A stretch of 64,000 bases of DNA. It comes from JAUIAI01 sp041396685 (lineage in GTDB: Bacteria; Pseudomonadota; Gammaproteobacteria; Burkholderiales; Burkholderiaceae_E). Positions within the stretch are counted from its first letter, which is position 1, and each line of letters starts with the position of its first letter. The translations under genes were made by a program, and so were the position numbers. Under the pieces are notes generated by a model. It saw only the letters and a program-made list of their open reading frames with translations, was not told the DNA's origin and did not search any database. Of this stretch, positions 31,372 through 40,949 are shown in pieces. The DNA is taken from NCBI GenBank assembly GCA_041396685.1, contig JAWKYD010000023.1, positions 1-64,000 of the forward strand. Reading direction: 5' to 3'.

Positions 31372-32441
31372 GCCGGGCACGCCGTATCCTCGAGGACGAT
31401 ACAGGAGTGGCCACCACCAAAACCCAGGGCCGTCGCAAGCACGTGCCGCGGCGGCGCGAAATGGTCGCTGCATCGCAAGCCGAGCAATGGGTCGGGCTCG
31501 AAATCCGGCAACGCCGGCCAGGTTCGCTCCTCGAGGCAGGCGGTCAGCAATGCGAGCTCGGCTGCACCGGCCGCACCGAGTGTATGACCGATGGCAGTCT
31601 TCAACGTCGCCAGGGGTGGCAATTGGTCGAACACGGCATGCAGCGCGAATCCCTCTTCGGCATCGTTGTGCAGGCTGCCGGTGGCTTGCACATTGACGAG
31701 ATCGACATCGCGCGGATGCAGACCACTGTCGGTGAGCGCCGCGTTCATCGCCAGGGCGACGACTTCCCGGTGTGCGCCCGCCGGCTGACGCGCATCGACG
31801 AAGTTCGCACCGCCCTTGACCCTCCAGCGCGCCGGAGCGCTGCCGACGACGAGCGCGGCGACCGCCTCGCCCAGCACCAGGCCGCCACGCTTGGCACCAA
31901 ACGGGCGGGCCGCATGCCTGTCGAGCAAATGCATGGCCCCGAAGCCCGCGCAGGAGAAGCGGTTGCGTAGCTCGATGCCCAGCACCACGGCCCTCGACGC
32001 AGCGCCGCTGCGCACCAACGCGGCGGCGTCGAGCAGTGCAACCGGCGACGACGTACAAGCCGTTGAAACCCAGGCGAGTGGCCCCCGCCATGCCAGCCAG
32101 TCGGCAATGGTCTCGACGAAAGTCAGGCAATCCGGCAGCCAGGGCGCGCCGTTCTCGAGCGCACCGACGTTCAGCGACGAGGATGCAACGAACAACGGTG
32201 CATCGCGGTCGACGCTGGCACCGCACTCGGCGATCGCCGCGCGCACCAGCGCACGTGCACGTGCATACCAGCCGCATTCGTCGAACGGGATCGTGTAGTA
32301 CGGCCAGGCGTCATCCGTCGCGACGAGGAGTCGCCCCGGTTCCGGCACGGCCTGCTCGCGAATCAGTGCAATTGCGCTGACGAGATCGGCCCCGAGCGCC
32401 GATGACAGCGCACGCCCCTGCAGGTAGACCGGTTGGTCCAT
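31368..32441 (-). CDS. Beta-ketoacyl-ACP synthase with altered active site (KAS I/II type)
   Basis: 357 residues of thiolase fold. The nucleophile Cys129 is in VSTACTSSP. The conserved Lys281 and second histidine, His286, are in LKTAIGHTLGAAG. The first catalytic histidine (usually in E-A-H-G-T-G-T) is replaced by Gln252 in NVQATGSLHND. Without that histidine, normal decarboxylative condensation would be altered. The enzyme may use acyl transfer only, or may depend on a partner. It starts directly after the ACP stop and overlaps the ketosynthase-like gene downstream. Confidence 0.8.
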   Translation of the reverse strand: MDQPVYLQGRALSSALGADLVSAIALIREQAVPEPGRLLVATDDAWPYYTIPFDECGWYARARALVRAAIAECGASVDRDAPLFVASSSLNVGALENGAPWLPDCLTFVETIADWLAWRGPLAWVSTACTSSPVALLDAAALVRSGAASRAVVLGIELRNRFSCAGFGAMHLLDRHAARPFGAKRGGLVLGEAVAALVVGSAPARWRVKGGANFVDARQPAGAHREVVALAMNAALTDSGLHPRDVDLVNVQATGSLHNDAEEGFALHAVFDQLPPLATLKTAIGHTLGAAGAAELALLTACLEERTWPALPDFEPDPLLGLRCSDHFAPPRHVLATALGFGGGHSCIVLEDTACPA

Positions 32442-32711
32442 TCAGGTCATCCGATCCTCGAGATGCGTTGCGAGCGTCGCCAGCGAGCGCAGCGCGCGGC
32501 GCGTCTCCTTGCTATCGGGCATGCGCACGCCGTAGCGCTTCTGGATCGCCATCGAGACCTGAAGCGCATCGAGGGAGTCCAGGTGAACCGGCGAATCCGG
32601 CCCGAACAGCGGATCGTGGGCATCCAAACCCCCGGGCGGCTCATCCTTGTCGCAGGCATCGAGAACCAGACGCCTGAGCTCTGCGACGAGCGAGGGATCG
32701 TGTTCAGTCAT
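32442..32711 (-). CDS. Acyl carrier protein of the DAR operon
   Basis: 89 residues with the phosphopantetheine attachment motif HLDSLDALQ; the modified serine is Ser46. Predicted helices and acidic composition fit an ACP. It corresponds in position to DarC of characterised dialkylresorcinol clusters. It probably carries the acyl chains used by the condensing enzymes. The ATG overlaps the permease stop by four bases. Confidence 0.85.
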   Translation of the reverse strand: MTEHDPSLVAELRRLVLDACDKDEPPGGLDAHDPLFGPDSPVHLDSLDALQVSMAIQKRYGVRMPDSKETRRALRSLATLATHLEDRMT

Positions 32712-33862
32712 GCGTGGATTCTCCGTGCAAACAGCGCGCTTGCGAGTGCGAGGGTCGCGCCGCCGAATAGTGCGAGCCTGAGCGCCCAGGGCGCGGCCTC
32801 TGCGAACGAACCGTGGCGCAGCAATACCGCATTGAGCCCCTCGAGACCCCAGTTCATCGGCGAAGCCGCGGCTAGCGTCTGCATCGCTGGCGGCATCGCG
32901 AATGTCGGTACCATGATGCCGCCAAGCGCGGCCATCACGATGTTGCAGAACGGGCCAAACGTGTTTGCCTGTGCATGACTGCGCGACAGGCAGGCAATCA
33001 TCAGCGCAAAGCCGATCGCGGCCATGCTGGTCGCGGCCAGCACCAGGACCAGCGCGAACGGGTCGACGCCGTCGAGTGACAAACCATCGGCGCCAAGAAG
33101 AGGCATCGCGAACACGCCGACCGCAAGCATCGCCGCCGCCTGCAGCAGGTTGACGACAACATAGGGCAACGCCTTCGACAATACCTGAATCCGTGGCGGC
33201 ACGCCGCTCGCGTGCAGGCGCGCGAGCGTACCGTCTCGCTGCTCTTGCACGAACAGGCCTGCGATGGCGATCACGACGAAGAACATGCCGAAGACAAGCC
33301 AGGCCGGCACGTTGTACTGGACGGCGGACAGCCGCTCTGCGTCGTTCTGCGCGACGTCGACGAACGGTGCGATCGAGGCAATCTCCGTCGGCAGCTCGGA
33401 TGCCATGCCCGATAGCAGCGCGCGGGCGCGCATCTCGCCAAGCATTGCCGCCAGTCGTGCATGCAGCATCTGAACGAGGTTTCGCTCGAGAGCGGGTTCG
33501 GCGCGTAGGTGTATGACCGGTGTGGCTGGCGCCGCCAGTGATTCGATCGCCGCACCGAAGCCAGAGTCGATCTGAAGCACATACGCGAGCGCACCGCGTT
33601 GCAAGGCCTTGGCCGGATCGGCAGGTAGCTCTTGCGCGCTGCCGTAGGTGTCAGCCCAGGTGCGTATGAGCTGCATGGCCGCCACTGACCTGTCGCGGGC
33701 ATCGATCGCATAGGTAAACGTGGCGAGCGGCGGCGAATACAGGTTCGAAAGTGCCAGCGACATCACGACGATGAACACCGCCGGCATCACGAAGAGCGCA
33801 CCGAGCGCATGCAGGTCGCGGCGCAAGCACTGCCATTCCTTGCGCATCAGTGCTGCGAGCAC
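32708..33862 (-). CDS. ABC-2 type transporter permease of the DAR operon
   Basis: 384 residues. One N-terminal membrane helix (~20-40) is followed by a ~130-residue extracytoplasmic loop and five more helices in the C-terminal half. This is the topology of ABC-2 export permeases. The preceding ATPase overlaps it by 16 bases. Together they would export the resorcinol product or place it in the outer layers of the cell. Confidence 0.85.
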   Translation of the reverse strand: MLAALMRKEWQCLRRDLHALGALFVMPAVFIVVMSLALSNLYSPPLATFTYAIDARDRSVAAMQLIRTWADTYGSAQELPADPAKALQRGALAYVLQIDSGFGAAIESLAAPATPVIHLRAEPALERNLVQMLHARLAAMLGEMRARALLSGMASELPTEIASIAPFVDVAQNDAERLSAVQYNVPAWLVFGMFFVVIAIAGLFVQEQRDGTLARLHASGVPPRIQVLSKALPYVVVNLLQAAAMLAVGVFAMPLLGADGLSLDGVDPFALVLVLAATSMAAIGFALMIACLSRSHAQANTFGPFCNIVMAALGGIMVPTFAMPPAMQTLAAASPMNWGLEGLNAVLLRHGSFAEAAPWALRLALFGGATLALASALFARRIHA

Positions 33863-34773
33863 GTTGGATCTCTGGTGAGTTGGGCGAGGACCTCTTCGAG
33901 CCGACTTCGGCCAAAGCGCGCATTGCGGATTGCAGACCCGTATCGTTCGATGGCGGAGAGTGCTGCGATTGGCGAGGACTCGTGGGCAAGTTCAATCGTC
34001 AATCGCGACCCCTCTCTACTGACGACGCCGAAGGACCCCAGGCGGTCGATCAGGTCCTGCGGCGCCGGCGATGCCAGCGCGACGACGAGGCGTTCGGGTT
34101 CGCCGGTGAGCAAGGTCTCGAGCGTTCCGGTGCGTAACACGCGTCCCTGGTGAAGGACTGCGACGCTGTCGGCCAATGCCTCCACCTCTTCGAGATAGTG
34201 CGATGCGTACACCACCGCGGCGCCGGCACGCGCCAGCGATCGAATGGTTTCGATCAGCAGCATGCGCGATTCAGTGTCGACGCCGACGGTCGGCTCGTCG
34301 AGTACTAGCAGGTCGGGCTCCGCGAGCAGCGCGATTGCCAGATTCAGTCGCCGGCGAAAGCCCCCGGAAAGCTTCGCGGCCCGCGTGCGGCCGTGTGCCT
34401 GCAGTCCTACGATCGCGGCGCAGCGAGCGCCCGCCTCGCGCGCCCGCCTGGAGCCGAGGCGGCTCGCGGCCGCGAAGCACGCGAGATTCTCGTCGACAGT
34501 CAGCTGCGGGTAGAACGCCAACTCCTGCGGTGCGATCGCGATTCGCGTCGGGTCGAGCCGCCTCGATTGTGCCAGCGGAATGTCGTTGATCCGGATTGCG
34601 CCAGTCGTGAGCGGGAGGAGCCCGGCCAGGTGTGCAACAAGTGTCGACTTGCCCGCACCGTTCGGACCAAGCAAGCCGAGGATGGAGCCACGTGCAAGCT
34701 CGAGCGACACGTGATCGAGCGCGGGCCGGGTCGAACCGGGGTAGCGCCAGCTCAATGCTTCTATCGTCAGCAT
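33847..34773 (-). CDS. ABC transporter ATP-binding protein of the DAR operon
   Basis: 308 residues. Walker A is GLLGPNGAGKSTL, the ABC signature is LSGGFRRRLNLA, and Walker B is LLVLDEPTVGVD, followed by the switch histidine in YASHYLEEVEAL. This is the drug/lipid exporter class that pairs with ABC-2 permeases. It overlaps the permease gene downstream by 16 bases and the BtrH-like gene upstream by seven. Confidence 0.92.
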   Translation of the reverse strand: MLTIEALSWRYPGSTRPALDHVSLELARGSILGLLGPNGAGKSTLVAHLAGLLPLTTGAIRINDIPLAQSRRLDPTRIAIAPQELAFYPQLTVDENLACFAAASRLGSRRAREAGARCAAIVGLQAHGRTRAAKLSGGFRRRLNLAIALLAEPDLLVLDEPTVGVDTESRMLLIETIRSLARAGAAVVYASHYLEEVEALADSVAVLHQGRVLRTGTLETLLTGEPERLVVALASPAPQDLIDRLGSFGVVSREGSRLTIELAHESSPIAALSAIERYGSAIRNARFGRSRLEEVLAQLTRDPTCSQH

Positions 34774-35783
34774 CGCGCGGCCCGTGCGCCGAGCTCGGTG
34801 AAGAATGCCGCCTCGTCTTCGGCTTGTCGGTCGAGCCGCGTAGCAAGCTCGTGCAGGTCGAAGGCCTTGCGCTCCCTGATCATCAGTGCCGCCTGGAGTG
34901 CGAAGTCACGCCATGCGTCACCGATTTCCAGCAGGCGCTGCGCGCTGTCGGCAAGGGTTGGGCGCTCGATCAGATCGGCCGCCTCTTGCAGGAATGCTGC
35001 GTACAGAAAGCGAAAACCAGCGCCGCCAGTGCCGATCTCTTCCTGCATGCGCACGACGTGTCCGACCAGGCGTCTTGTCGTTTCATCGCGGGCATCGAGA
35101 CCACGCAGGCGCCTTGCCAGCGTGCGCATTCCATTGCAGCCGATGAGCGGCAAGGGTACGCGCAGATTTCGGACGCTGCGTCGTATTGCTTGCGCGACGA
35201 GGGCGGGCGTGATGGGCCGAGAGCGTGCATCGTCGAGGTAGTAGAGCAGCCCCTTCGGTGCAAGCATGCCGCGCGCGAAACGTGCGCGATCCATGTCGTC
35301 TCGGCTGCAGCGAACGGGATGTTCGATCACCGGATCGCTGATCAGGAAATCGTGCCCGTCGCGGCCATAGATCACGAGATTGTGCGCATTGAAATGAAAA
35401 CGCATGTCCTCGGGACAGTAGCCCAGCCAATAAATGGAGGTCTGCGCTCCCAGGGCGCGACCCTCGTCGAGCAGGGCGTCCAGGCGCCGCTCCCCGGCCT
35501 CGTTCGAACGAAAGGTTTCGAAGCGAAACCTCACGCCGAGAGCACGCGAGACACCGCGAATGATCGCCCGAGGCTGCATGCGGTAGGCGATCAACGGCAT
35601 CTCCTGGATCCGCACGAACGGAAGGTAGGCGAACCCGAGTGCACCCGCGAGGCCAAAGGCCATCGGTTCGCTCAAGGGCACGCCCTGATGCGTGAGCAGG
35701 TTCGCAACCACGCCACTTTCGCAATGCGCCGCGTGCCGATGTGCGAAGACGGGCGTTGGGTCTGGTGGGCGCAGGGTACTCAT
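34767..35783 (-). CDS. BtrH N-terminal domain protein (acyltransferase-like)
   Basis: 338 residues. The N-terminal ~150 match the BtrH N-terminal domain: AAHCESGVVANLL with Cys21, then FNAHNLVIYG with His134, and FLISDP with Asp150. These form a papain-like Cys-His-Asp set. The C-terminal half resembles DUF4872. BtrH of the butirosin pathway transfers an acyl group from ACP to an amine. Relatives occur in flexirubin and other DAR-type clusters beside ABC exporters, where the substrate is not known. Here it may tailor or load the product. Confidence 0.75.
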   Translation of the reverse strand: MSTLRPPDPTPVFAHRHAAHCESGVVANLLTHQGVPLSEPMAFGLAGALGFAYLPFVRIQEMPLIAYRMQPRAIIRGVSRALGVRFRFETFRSNEAGERRLDALLDEGRALGAQTSIYWLGYCPEDMRFHFNAHNLVIYGRDGHDFLISDPVIEHPVRCSRDDMDRARFARGMLAPKGLLYYLDDARSRPITPALVAQAIRRSVRNLRVPLPLIGCNGMRTLARRLRGLDARDETTRRLVGHVVRMQEEIGTGGAGFRFLYAAFLQEAADLIERPTLADSAQRLLEIGDAWRDFALQAALMIRERKAFDLHELATRLDRQAEDEAAFFTELGARAARC

Positions 35784-36178
35784 GGGCTTCGACGCAGAGC
35801 GTCGGGCGTTGTGCCGAGTGCCCGGGCATAACGCGCAAGCAGCATCGGGCTCAACCGCGCGAAGGCAGCCGGCCGAATGTGGCGACGGACGCGCCAGCGC
35901 CAGATACCTGTTGACTGCGAGAGCGTCGCGAGGTCCATCCGGCGCGCGTGCATCCAGACCTCCAGCGACGAAGTTTCACCTGCTGCCAGCCGTCTGCGGG
36001 CATCATCTGTACGCGCGTTGAACACGTCGACCGCCTGCAAGGTGACCGTTTCTTCGGGCTCCCAGCCGGCACTCTCGACCGCAATGATGCGTCCGTCGTC
36101 ACGGCGCGCGTAGACGGATTTGCGGATACCGCCCAGCGTCGTGCTCGCGTGCTGCGGAACGTCGCTCGAGCGCATCAA
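35780..36178 (-). CDS. Small HTH-like protein within the DAR operon
   Basis: 132 residues. The C-terminal part, LATLSQSTGIWRWRVRRHIRP then LARYARALGTTPDALRR, looks like a Cro/XRE-type helix-turn-helix. The N-terminal half is unrelated to domains I know. It overlaps both neighbours by four bases (ATGA), so it is translated with darB and the BtrH-like gene. It could be a local regulator or a structural partner. The assignment is tentative. Confidence 0.6.
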   Translation of the reverse strand: MMRSSDVPQHASTTLGGIRKSVYARRDDGRIIAVESAGWEPEETVTLQAVDVFNARTDDARRRLAAGETSSLEVWMHARRMDLATLSQSTGIWRWRVRRHIRPAAFARLSPMLLARYARALGTTPDALRRSP

Positions 36179-37305
36179 ACGACCTCGAACTGCACGAAGC
36201 CGCTCGCAAAGCGTCCGCTCTCCGGAATGAAAAGGAGCACGCGCTGACCGGAGCGCAACTGCTTGCTGGCGATGAGTGCATCGAGCATGATGTACGGTGA
36301 CGCCGATCCGGTGTTACCGCAGGTCACGAGATTCGTGAACCAACGCTCCCTTGGAATCGGCAGGCCGGCCACGGCGAGTGCCTTCTCGAGGCGTGGCGCG
36401 AAGTACATGGACGACAGATGCGGCAGGAACCAGTCGACATCGTCGGCCGCGAGGCCGCGCCGTTCGCGAATCTGCTCGACAGGGTCGATTATCGTCGCCT
36501 GTGCGATGTGCGCATCGAGCAGACGTACGTCCTGCTTCAAAGCGAAGGTCGAGCCCATGTGCCAGTCGGCGGGAGATTGCCGCATCCACCCACGAAGCGT
36601 GCCATCGGGCTCGCGATCAGCACCCAGATACATGCAGGCTGGCAGTTTGTGCGCCTGCGAGAACAACTCGATCCAGTCGATCCGCAGAGACTGACCGTCG
36701 CCGGGGGTCGGTTCAAGCAGCATCGCGCCCGCGCCGTCCGACAGCATCCAGCGCAGGAAGTCCTTCTCGAACGCAATTTCCGGATTGCGCTCCAGCGCGT
36801 CGACACGTGCCTGCACTTCGGCTTCGAAGCGGCTCGCGTGCAGAAGTGGCGACACGAGCTCAGATGCGCTCGCGACCGCACGGCGGGCGCCGCAAGCGAC
36901 CGCCATCGCCGCATAGCGCAAGGCAGCGGTTCCGGACAGGCATACGCCGGCGAGTGATACCGCTTCGAGCGACGGCCAGCCGATTTCACCGTGCACCATA
37001 GACGCGTGCCCGGGCAGGATCTGGTCAGCAACGGACGTCGCCGCGGCCAGGCATTCAACGGGACCGATTTCGCCAAGCCCGCGGATCGCGGCGGCCGCGA
37101 GCTGTGCATTGGTCATTACCGGCTCGCCGGTCGAGCGATCTAGTGCGTAGTGGCGGTGCGTGATGCCGTTATTGCGCAAGACGATCGCACGCGCGCGCGA
37201 AGGCCGCCCGCCAACGCGACCGAGCACGCTCTCGATCTCGTCATTCGTCACCGGATCCAGAGGCAAACAGGCCGCGGTTCGGGTCACGAAAACATTATTG
37301 ATCAT
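36175..37305 (-). CDS. darB: DarB-like ketoacyl-ACP synthase III (cyclohexanedione-forming)
   Basis: 376 residues of KAS III type. The catalytic triad is complete: Cys122 in GVCLSGTAALRY, His296 in LPHLSSMYF and Asn331 in TCGNTGSASPY. In characterised DAR pathways DarB condenses two acyl thioesters and cyclises them to a 1,3-cyclohexanedione. The downstream part of the operon fits that role better than fatty-acid initiation. The ATG at 37305 overlaps the darA stop by 11 bases. Upstream in-frame codons lie inside darA and were excluded. Confidence 0.85.
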   Translation of the reverse strand: MINNVFVTRTAACLPLDPVTNDEIESVLGRVGGRPSRARAIVLRNNGITHRHYALDRSTGEPVMTNAQLAAAAIRGLGEIGPVECLAAATSVADQILPGHASMVHGEIGWPSLEAVSLAGVCLSGTAALRYAAMAVACGARRAVASASELVSPLLHASRFEAEVQARVDALERNPEIAFEKDFLRWMLSDGAGAMLLEPTPGDGQSLRIDWIELFSQAHKLPACMYLGADREPDGTLRGWMRQSPADWHMGSTFALKQDVRLLDAHIAQATIIDPVEQIRERRGLAADDVDWFLPHLSSMYFAPRLEKALAVAGLPIPRERWFTNLVTCGNTGSASPYIMLDALIASKQLRSGQRVLLFIPESGRFASGFVQFEVV

Positions 37306-38284
37306 AGAGAGCAAGCCGCTCGGTGCCGGATCCCGACGGCGCCTCGAACGCCGACTTCTGCGCAGCGAGCCAGTTGCCGAGAAACGGACGCAGCAGCGTC
37401 TGTAACAACAGGGAGATTGGCACGATCGTGACGATGGCGACAATCAGGAATGCCGCGTACAAGGCGAGCAAGGGGACTCGTGCGAGCGCGCCCGGTGGGC
37501 CGGCACGACGGATTAGCCGACCCCACAGTTGGAAGCTGCGGGTGCCCGCATGCTCGCTGACGAGTAAGCGCGGCCGTGCGTGCACGGCCTGCAATCCGGC
37601 GAGCAAGGGCGCAGTGCCACGTTCATGGCCAGCGAGCAAAGCATCGCGCAGTGCGTGTCCGAAGCGCGTGCTGCGCTCGATCTCGACGCTCGCGACCCCC
37701 GCCGGTGGCAGCCAGCTGATGGGCTGCTTGCGGCCGGTCAGCAGCCAAAGCGGGGTCGTCAGCAGCGTGACGAGCGTTGGCGCCTCGTCGGTAAGCACGA
37801 CGTTGTCGAGGTGACGGGCCCCAAGCGTCGCGAGCATTTGTTGCATGCGTCGGTGCGCCAGCATCCACATGTTGCGGCAGGCGATCACGGTGACGACCGG
37901 TTTGCCGGCAAGAAGCCGCGCGGCCTGCGGCGTGCGCAGGAATGCCGTTGCCGGCATGCTTGGTGCGAGAAACCAGACCTGGTAGCAGAGAACGATCAGA
38001 TCAAACTCGCCATCCAGCGCTTCGCCAGGTGGCTCGAGGTCTTCGCCGACCAAGTACGTGCACTCTGGGAACGCATCGAGGAACCGGAAGAACGGCCACG
38101 GATATGGGTGCTCACGCCGTGGCACGAGCGTCTCGACGTGGATCGAGATGCCGGGCGTCGCGCGCAGCGGAGCGGCCACTCGCTCGGCAATCTGCGCGAG
38201 TTGTCCGGTCTGGCTGTAGAGCACGAATAGAACGCGCTTGGCGGTAGGTGGGCGTTCCAGAAGGCCCGTCGATTCGGGTTCCAT
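37295..38284 (-). CDS. darA: DarA-like dialkylresorcinol-forming aromatase
   Basis: 329 residues. The N-terminal flavodoxin-like segment, VLFVLYSQTGQLAQIAERV, is the DarA signature. PYPWPFFRFLDAFPE and LIVLCYQVWFLAPSMPATAFL follow. Two hydrophobic helices lie near the C-terminus (ALYAAFLIVAIVTIVPISLLLQ). In known pathways DarA oxidises the DarB-made cyclohexanedione to the resorcinol. It is the first gene of the ten-gene operon. The 5' flank (38285-38520) is AT-richer than its surroundings and should contain the promoter. Confidence 0.82.
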   Translation of the reverse strand: MEPESTGLLERPPTAKRVLFVLYSQTGQLAQIAERVAAPLRATPGISIHVETLVPRREHPYPWPFFRFLDAFPECTYLVGEDLEPPGEALDGEFDLIVLCYQVWFLAPSMPATAFLRTPQAARLLAGKPVVTVIACRNMWMLAHRRMQQMLATLGARHLDNVVLTDEAPTLVTLLTTPLWLLTGRKQPISWLPPAGVASVEIERSTRFGHALRDALLAGHERGTAPLLAGLQAVHARPRLLVSEHAGTRSFQLWGRLIRRAGPPGALARVPLLALYAAFLIVAIVTIVPISLLLQTLLRPFLGNWLAAQKSAFEAPSGSGTERLALYDQ

Positions 38285-38555
38285 GTCCTGCGAAATCGGA
38301 TTGCTTCGGTCAGAGGTGGAATTATTCTAGGGCGCGGGCACAGGCAATTCGGGAGCGCTCTGACCATTTCACCAGCAATGCAACAGACCGACAGAATTCA
38401 TTTTCCTGAATATGGCGCGGAACCGGGAAGGTCGCAGGACGCGACTGCCTGTGTTGGACCGGTGAACTTGGTGAACCCGTCAGCGTCGCCTTGGCGATCA
38501 GTTCCGCCCCCGGGCACGACTAGCTAATTTTGGGTATATCGATTGCGGCCCGCTT

Positions 38556-38686
38556 GCTCGCGAGCGTGACGCACTCGACCGACTGGCTCAGGGCCTCGAC
38601 GATCTGCAAATCACCGCCCATCCGAACTTGTCCGAGAAACCGCCCGCAACCGCGTCCCCATGATCGTCGCCAAACGCGAGGGCGCC
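38556..38686 (+). pseudogene. Decayed LuxR-type HTH fragment related to the gene at 48625-49779
   Basis: Translated from 38556, the sequence reads RDALDRLAQGLDDLQITAHPNLSEK. It aligns with RDVLELLAQGLDNLQIAAHLDLSEK of the intact LuxR-type regulator. At nucleotide level CTGGCTCAGGGCCTCGAC is identical in both. A single base is lost at GAGAAA(A)CC, after which the frame runs to TGA. Only the HTH region is preserved; no N-terminal domain remains. It lies just before the ABC permease stop and upstream of darA. Confidence 0.75.
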
Positions 38687-39994
38687 TCATTCCTGCCACT
38701 GGAAACGCGCCAGCGCGATGGTCGAGAACAGCAGCGTGAACCCGAGCATCGCGGCCACGGGCACCAGCGCAGCCTGAAACGGCAGCCCGCGCCAGGTCAT
38801 CGCATCGAGCCCGTCGACTGCGTAGTACGTGGGCATCCACATCGAAATGGTCTGCAGCCACGGCGGGAAGATGAATGACGGCACCCACGCCCCGCCCAGC
38901 ATCACCATCAGCAGCGTGGCGAGGATGGCCAGTCCGCGCGTCGCCTCGGGCGTGCGGCCGATGGCCGCGATCATGAGCCCGAAGCTGGAGGTCAGCAGCG
39001 CAAACGCTGCCAGCACGGCCAGGAAGCCCGGCACACTGCCGCTCACGCGCACGCCGAAGACGGCCATGGCAACCGCATACACGATTGCGAAGACGAGCAG
39101 ACTGATCAACGCGCAGCTCGCAATCCGGCTGCCCAGCAACTGCGGCCGCGACAACGGGGCCGAACGCAGGCGCTTCCAAAGCCCCATGCGGCGCATCAGC
39201 AGCAGCCCGACGCCCATGTCGACGCCCATCAGCAGGATGAACTGCACACCCATGCCGGCGAACGCGTGCGCGTAGCTGTTGTAGTGCGCGCCCAACTCCG
39301 ACACAGCCGCCTCGTCGCGCGTCGAGAACGGGATGCCGAGACCGGGCAGCGCGTCGCCCCCACCGGTCGTGGCGGTCGCCGCCGCGCTTCCTGCCTGCGG
39401 CGCGGGAGCCGGCAGCGCTTGCACGCGGGAGATGCTGTCGAACATCGAAAGCAGCGCCATGCGGCGCTCTTCCGGCAGGCTGCCGGCGTCCATGACCTGC
39501 GCGCGCAGATCATGCACCACGAGACTGTCGCTGCTGAAGGCGGACTGGCTGACCGGCTGGATCACATGCTGTGCGAGCAGCCCCTTGATCAACGGCAGCA
39601 CCATCGCCTGAGACGGATCGTAGAAGACCAGCACCTCGGGCTTGTCCGCGCCACCGAACAATGCCTTCGAAGCCTGTGCGCCGAAGCCCGCTGGCAGCAC
39701 CACCGCGGCGCGCGCCCTGCCGGCGCGCACCTGGTCGCGCGCGACATCGGCCGTTGCCTCGGTCATCTGCAGCGCGGGCTCGGCGCGCAGATTGGCGCCG
39801 ATACGGGCCGAGACCTCGCTCTGGTCCAGGTCGGTCAGCACGACGGGAATCTGCGCAGGGCCCTGGTTGCCACCGAACAAACTGCCGAAGAAGGCAGCGA
39901 TCAGGATCGGCGCAACCACGCTCATCAGAACCGCGCGGCGGTCCGAAAAATACAGCACCAGATCCTTGCGCAACAGCGCAATGAATGCGTTCAT
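38687..39994 (-). CDS. ABC-2 type transporter permease (second exporter)
   Basis: 435 residues. An N-terminal helix (~20-40) is followed by a large extracytoplasmic domain of ~200 residues, which includes an Ala/Thr/Gly-rich stretch. Five or six helices make up the C-terminal half. This is a YhhJ/YbhR-like ABC-2 permease. The start is 13 bases after the ATPase stop, so they form a two-gene operon. Its nearness to the DAR operon allows a role in export, but it is a separate transcription unit. Confidence 0.88.
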   Translation of the reverse strand: MNAFIALLRKDLVLYFSDRRAVLMSVVAPILIAAFFGSLFGGNQGPAQIPVVLTDLDQSEVSARIGANLRAEPALQMTEATADVARDQVRAGRARAAVVLPAGFGAQASKALFGGADKPEVLVFYDPSQAMVLPLIKGLLAQHVIQPVSQSAFSSDSLVVHDLRAQVMDAGSLPEERRMALLSMFDSISRVQALPAPAPQAGSAAATATTGGGDALPGLGIPFSTRDEAAVSELGAHYNSYAHAFAGMGVQFILLMGVDMGVGLLLMRRMGLWKRLRSAPLSRPQLLGSRIASCALISLLVFAIVYAVAMAVFGVRVSGSVPGFLAVLAAFALLTSSFGLMIAAIGRTPEATRGLAILATLLMVMLGGAWVPSFIFPPWLQTISMWMPTYYAVDGLDAMTWRGLPFQAALVPVAAMLGFTLLFSTIALARFQWQE

Positions 39995-40007
39995 ACGAGG
40001 CAGATCC

Positions 40008-40949
<942 letters not shown>

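Noticed and set aside
38520..39179. Minus-strand 219-codon frame overlapping the second ABC-2 permease
   Set aside because: Out of frame with the permease, whose membrane topology and start are convincing.
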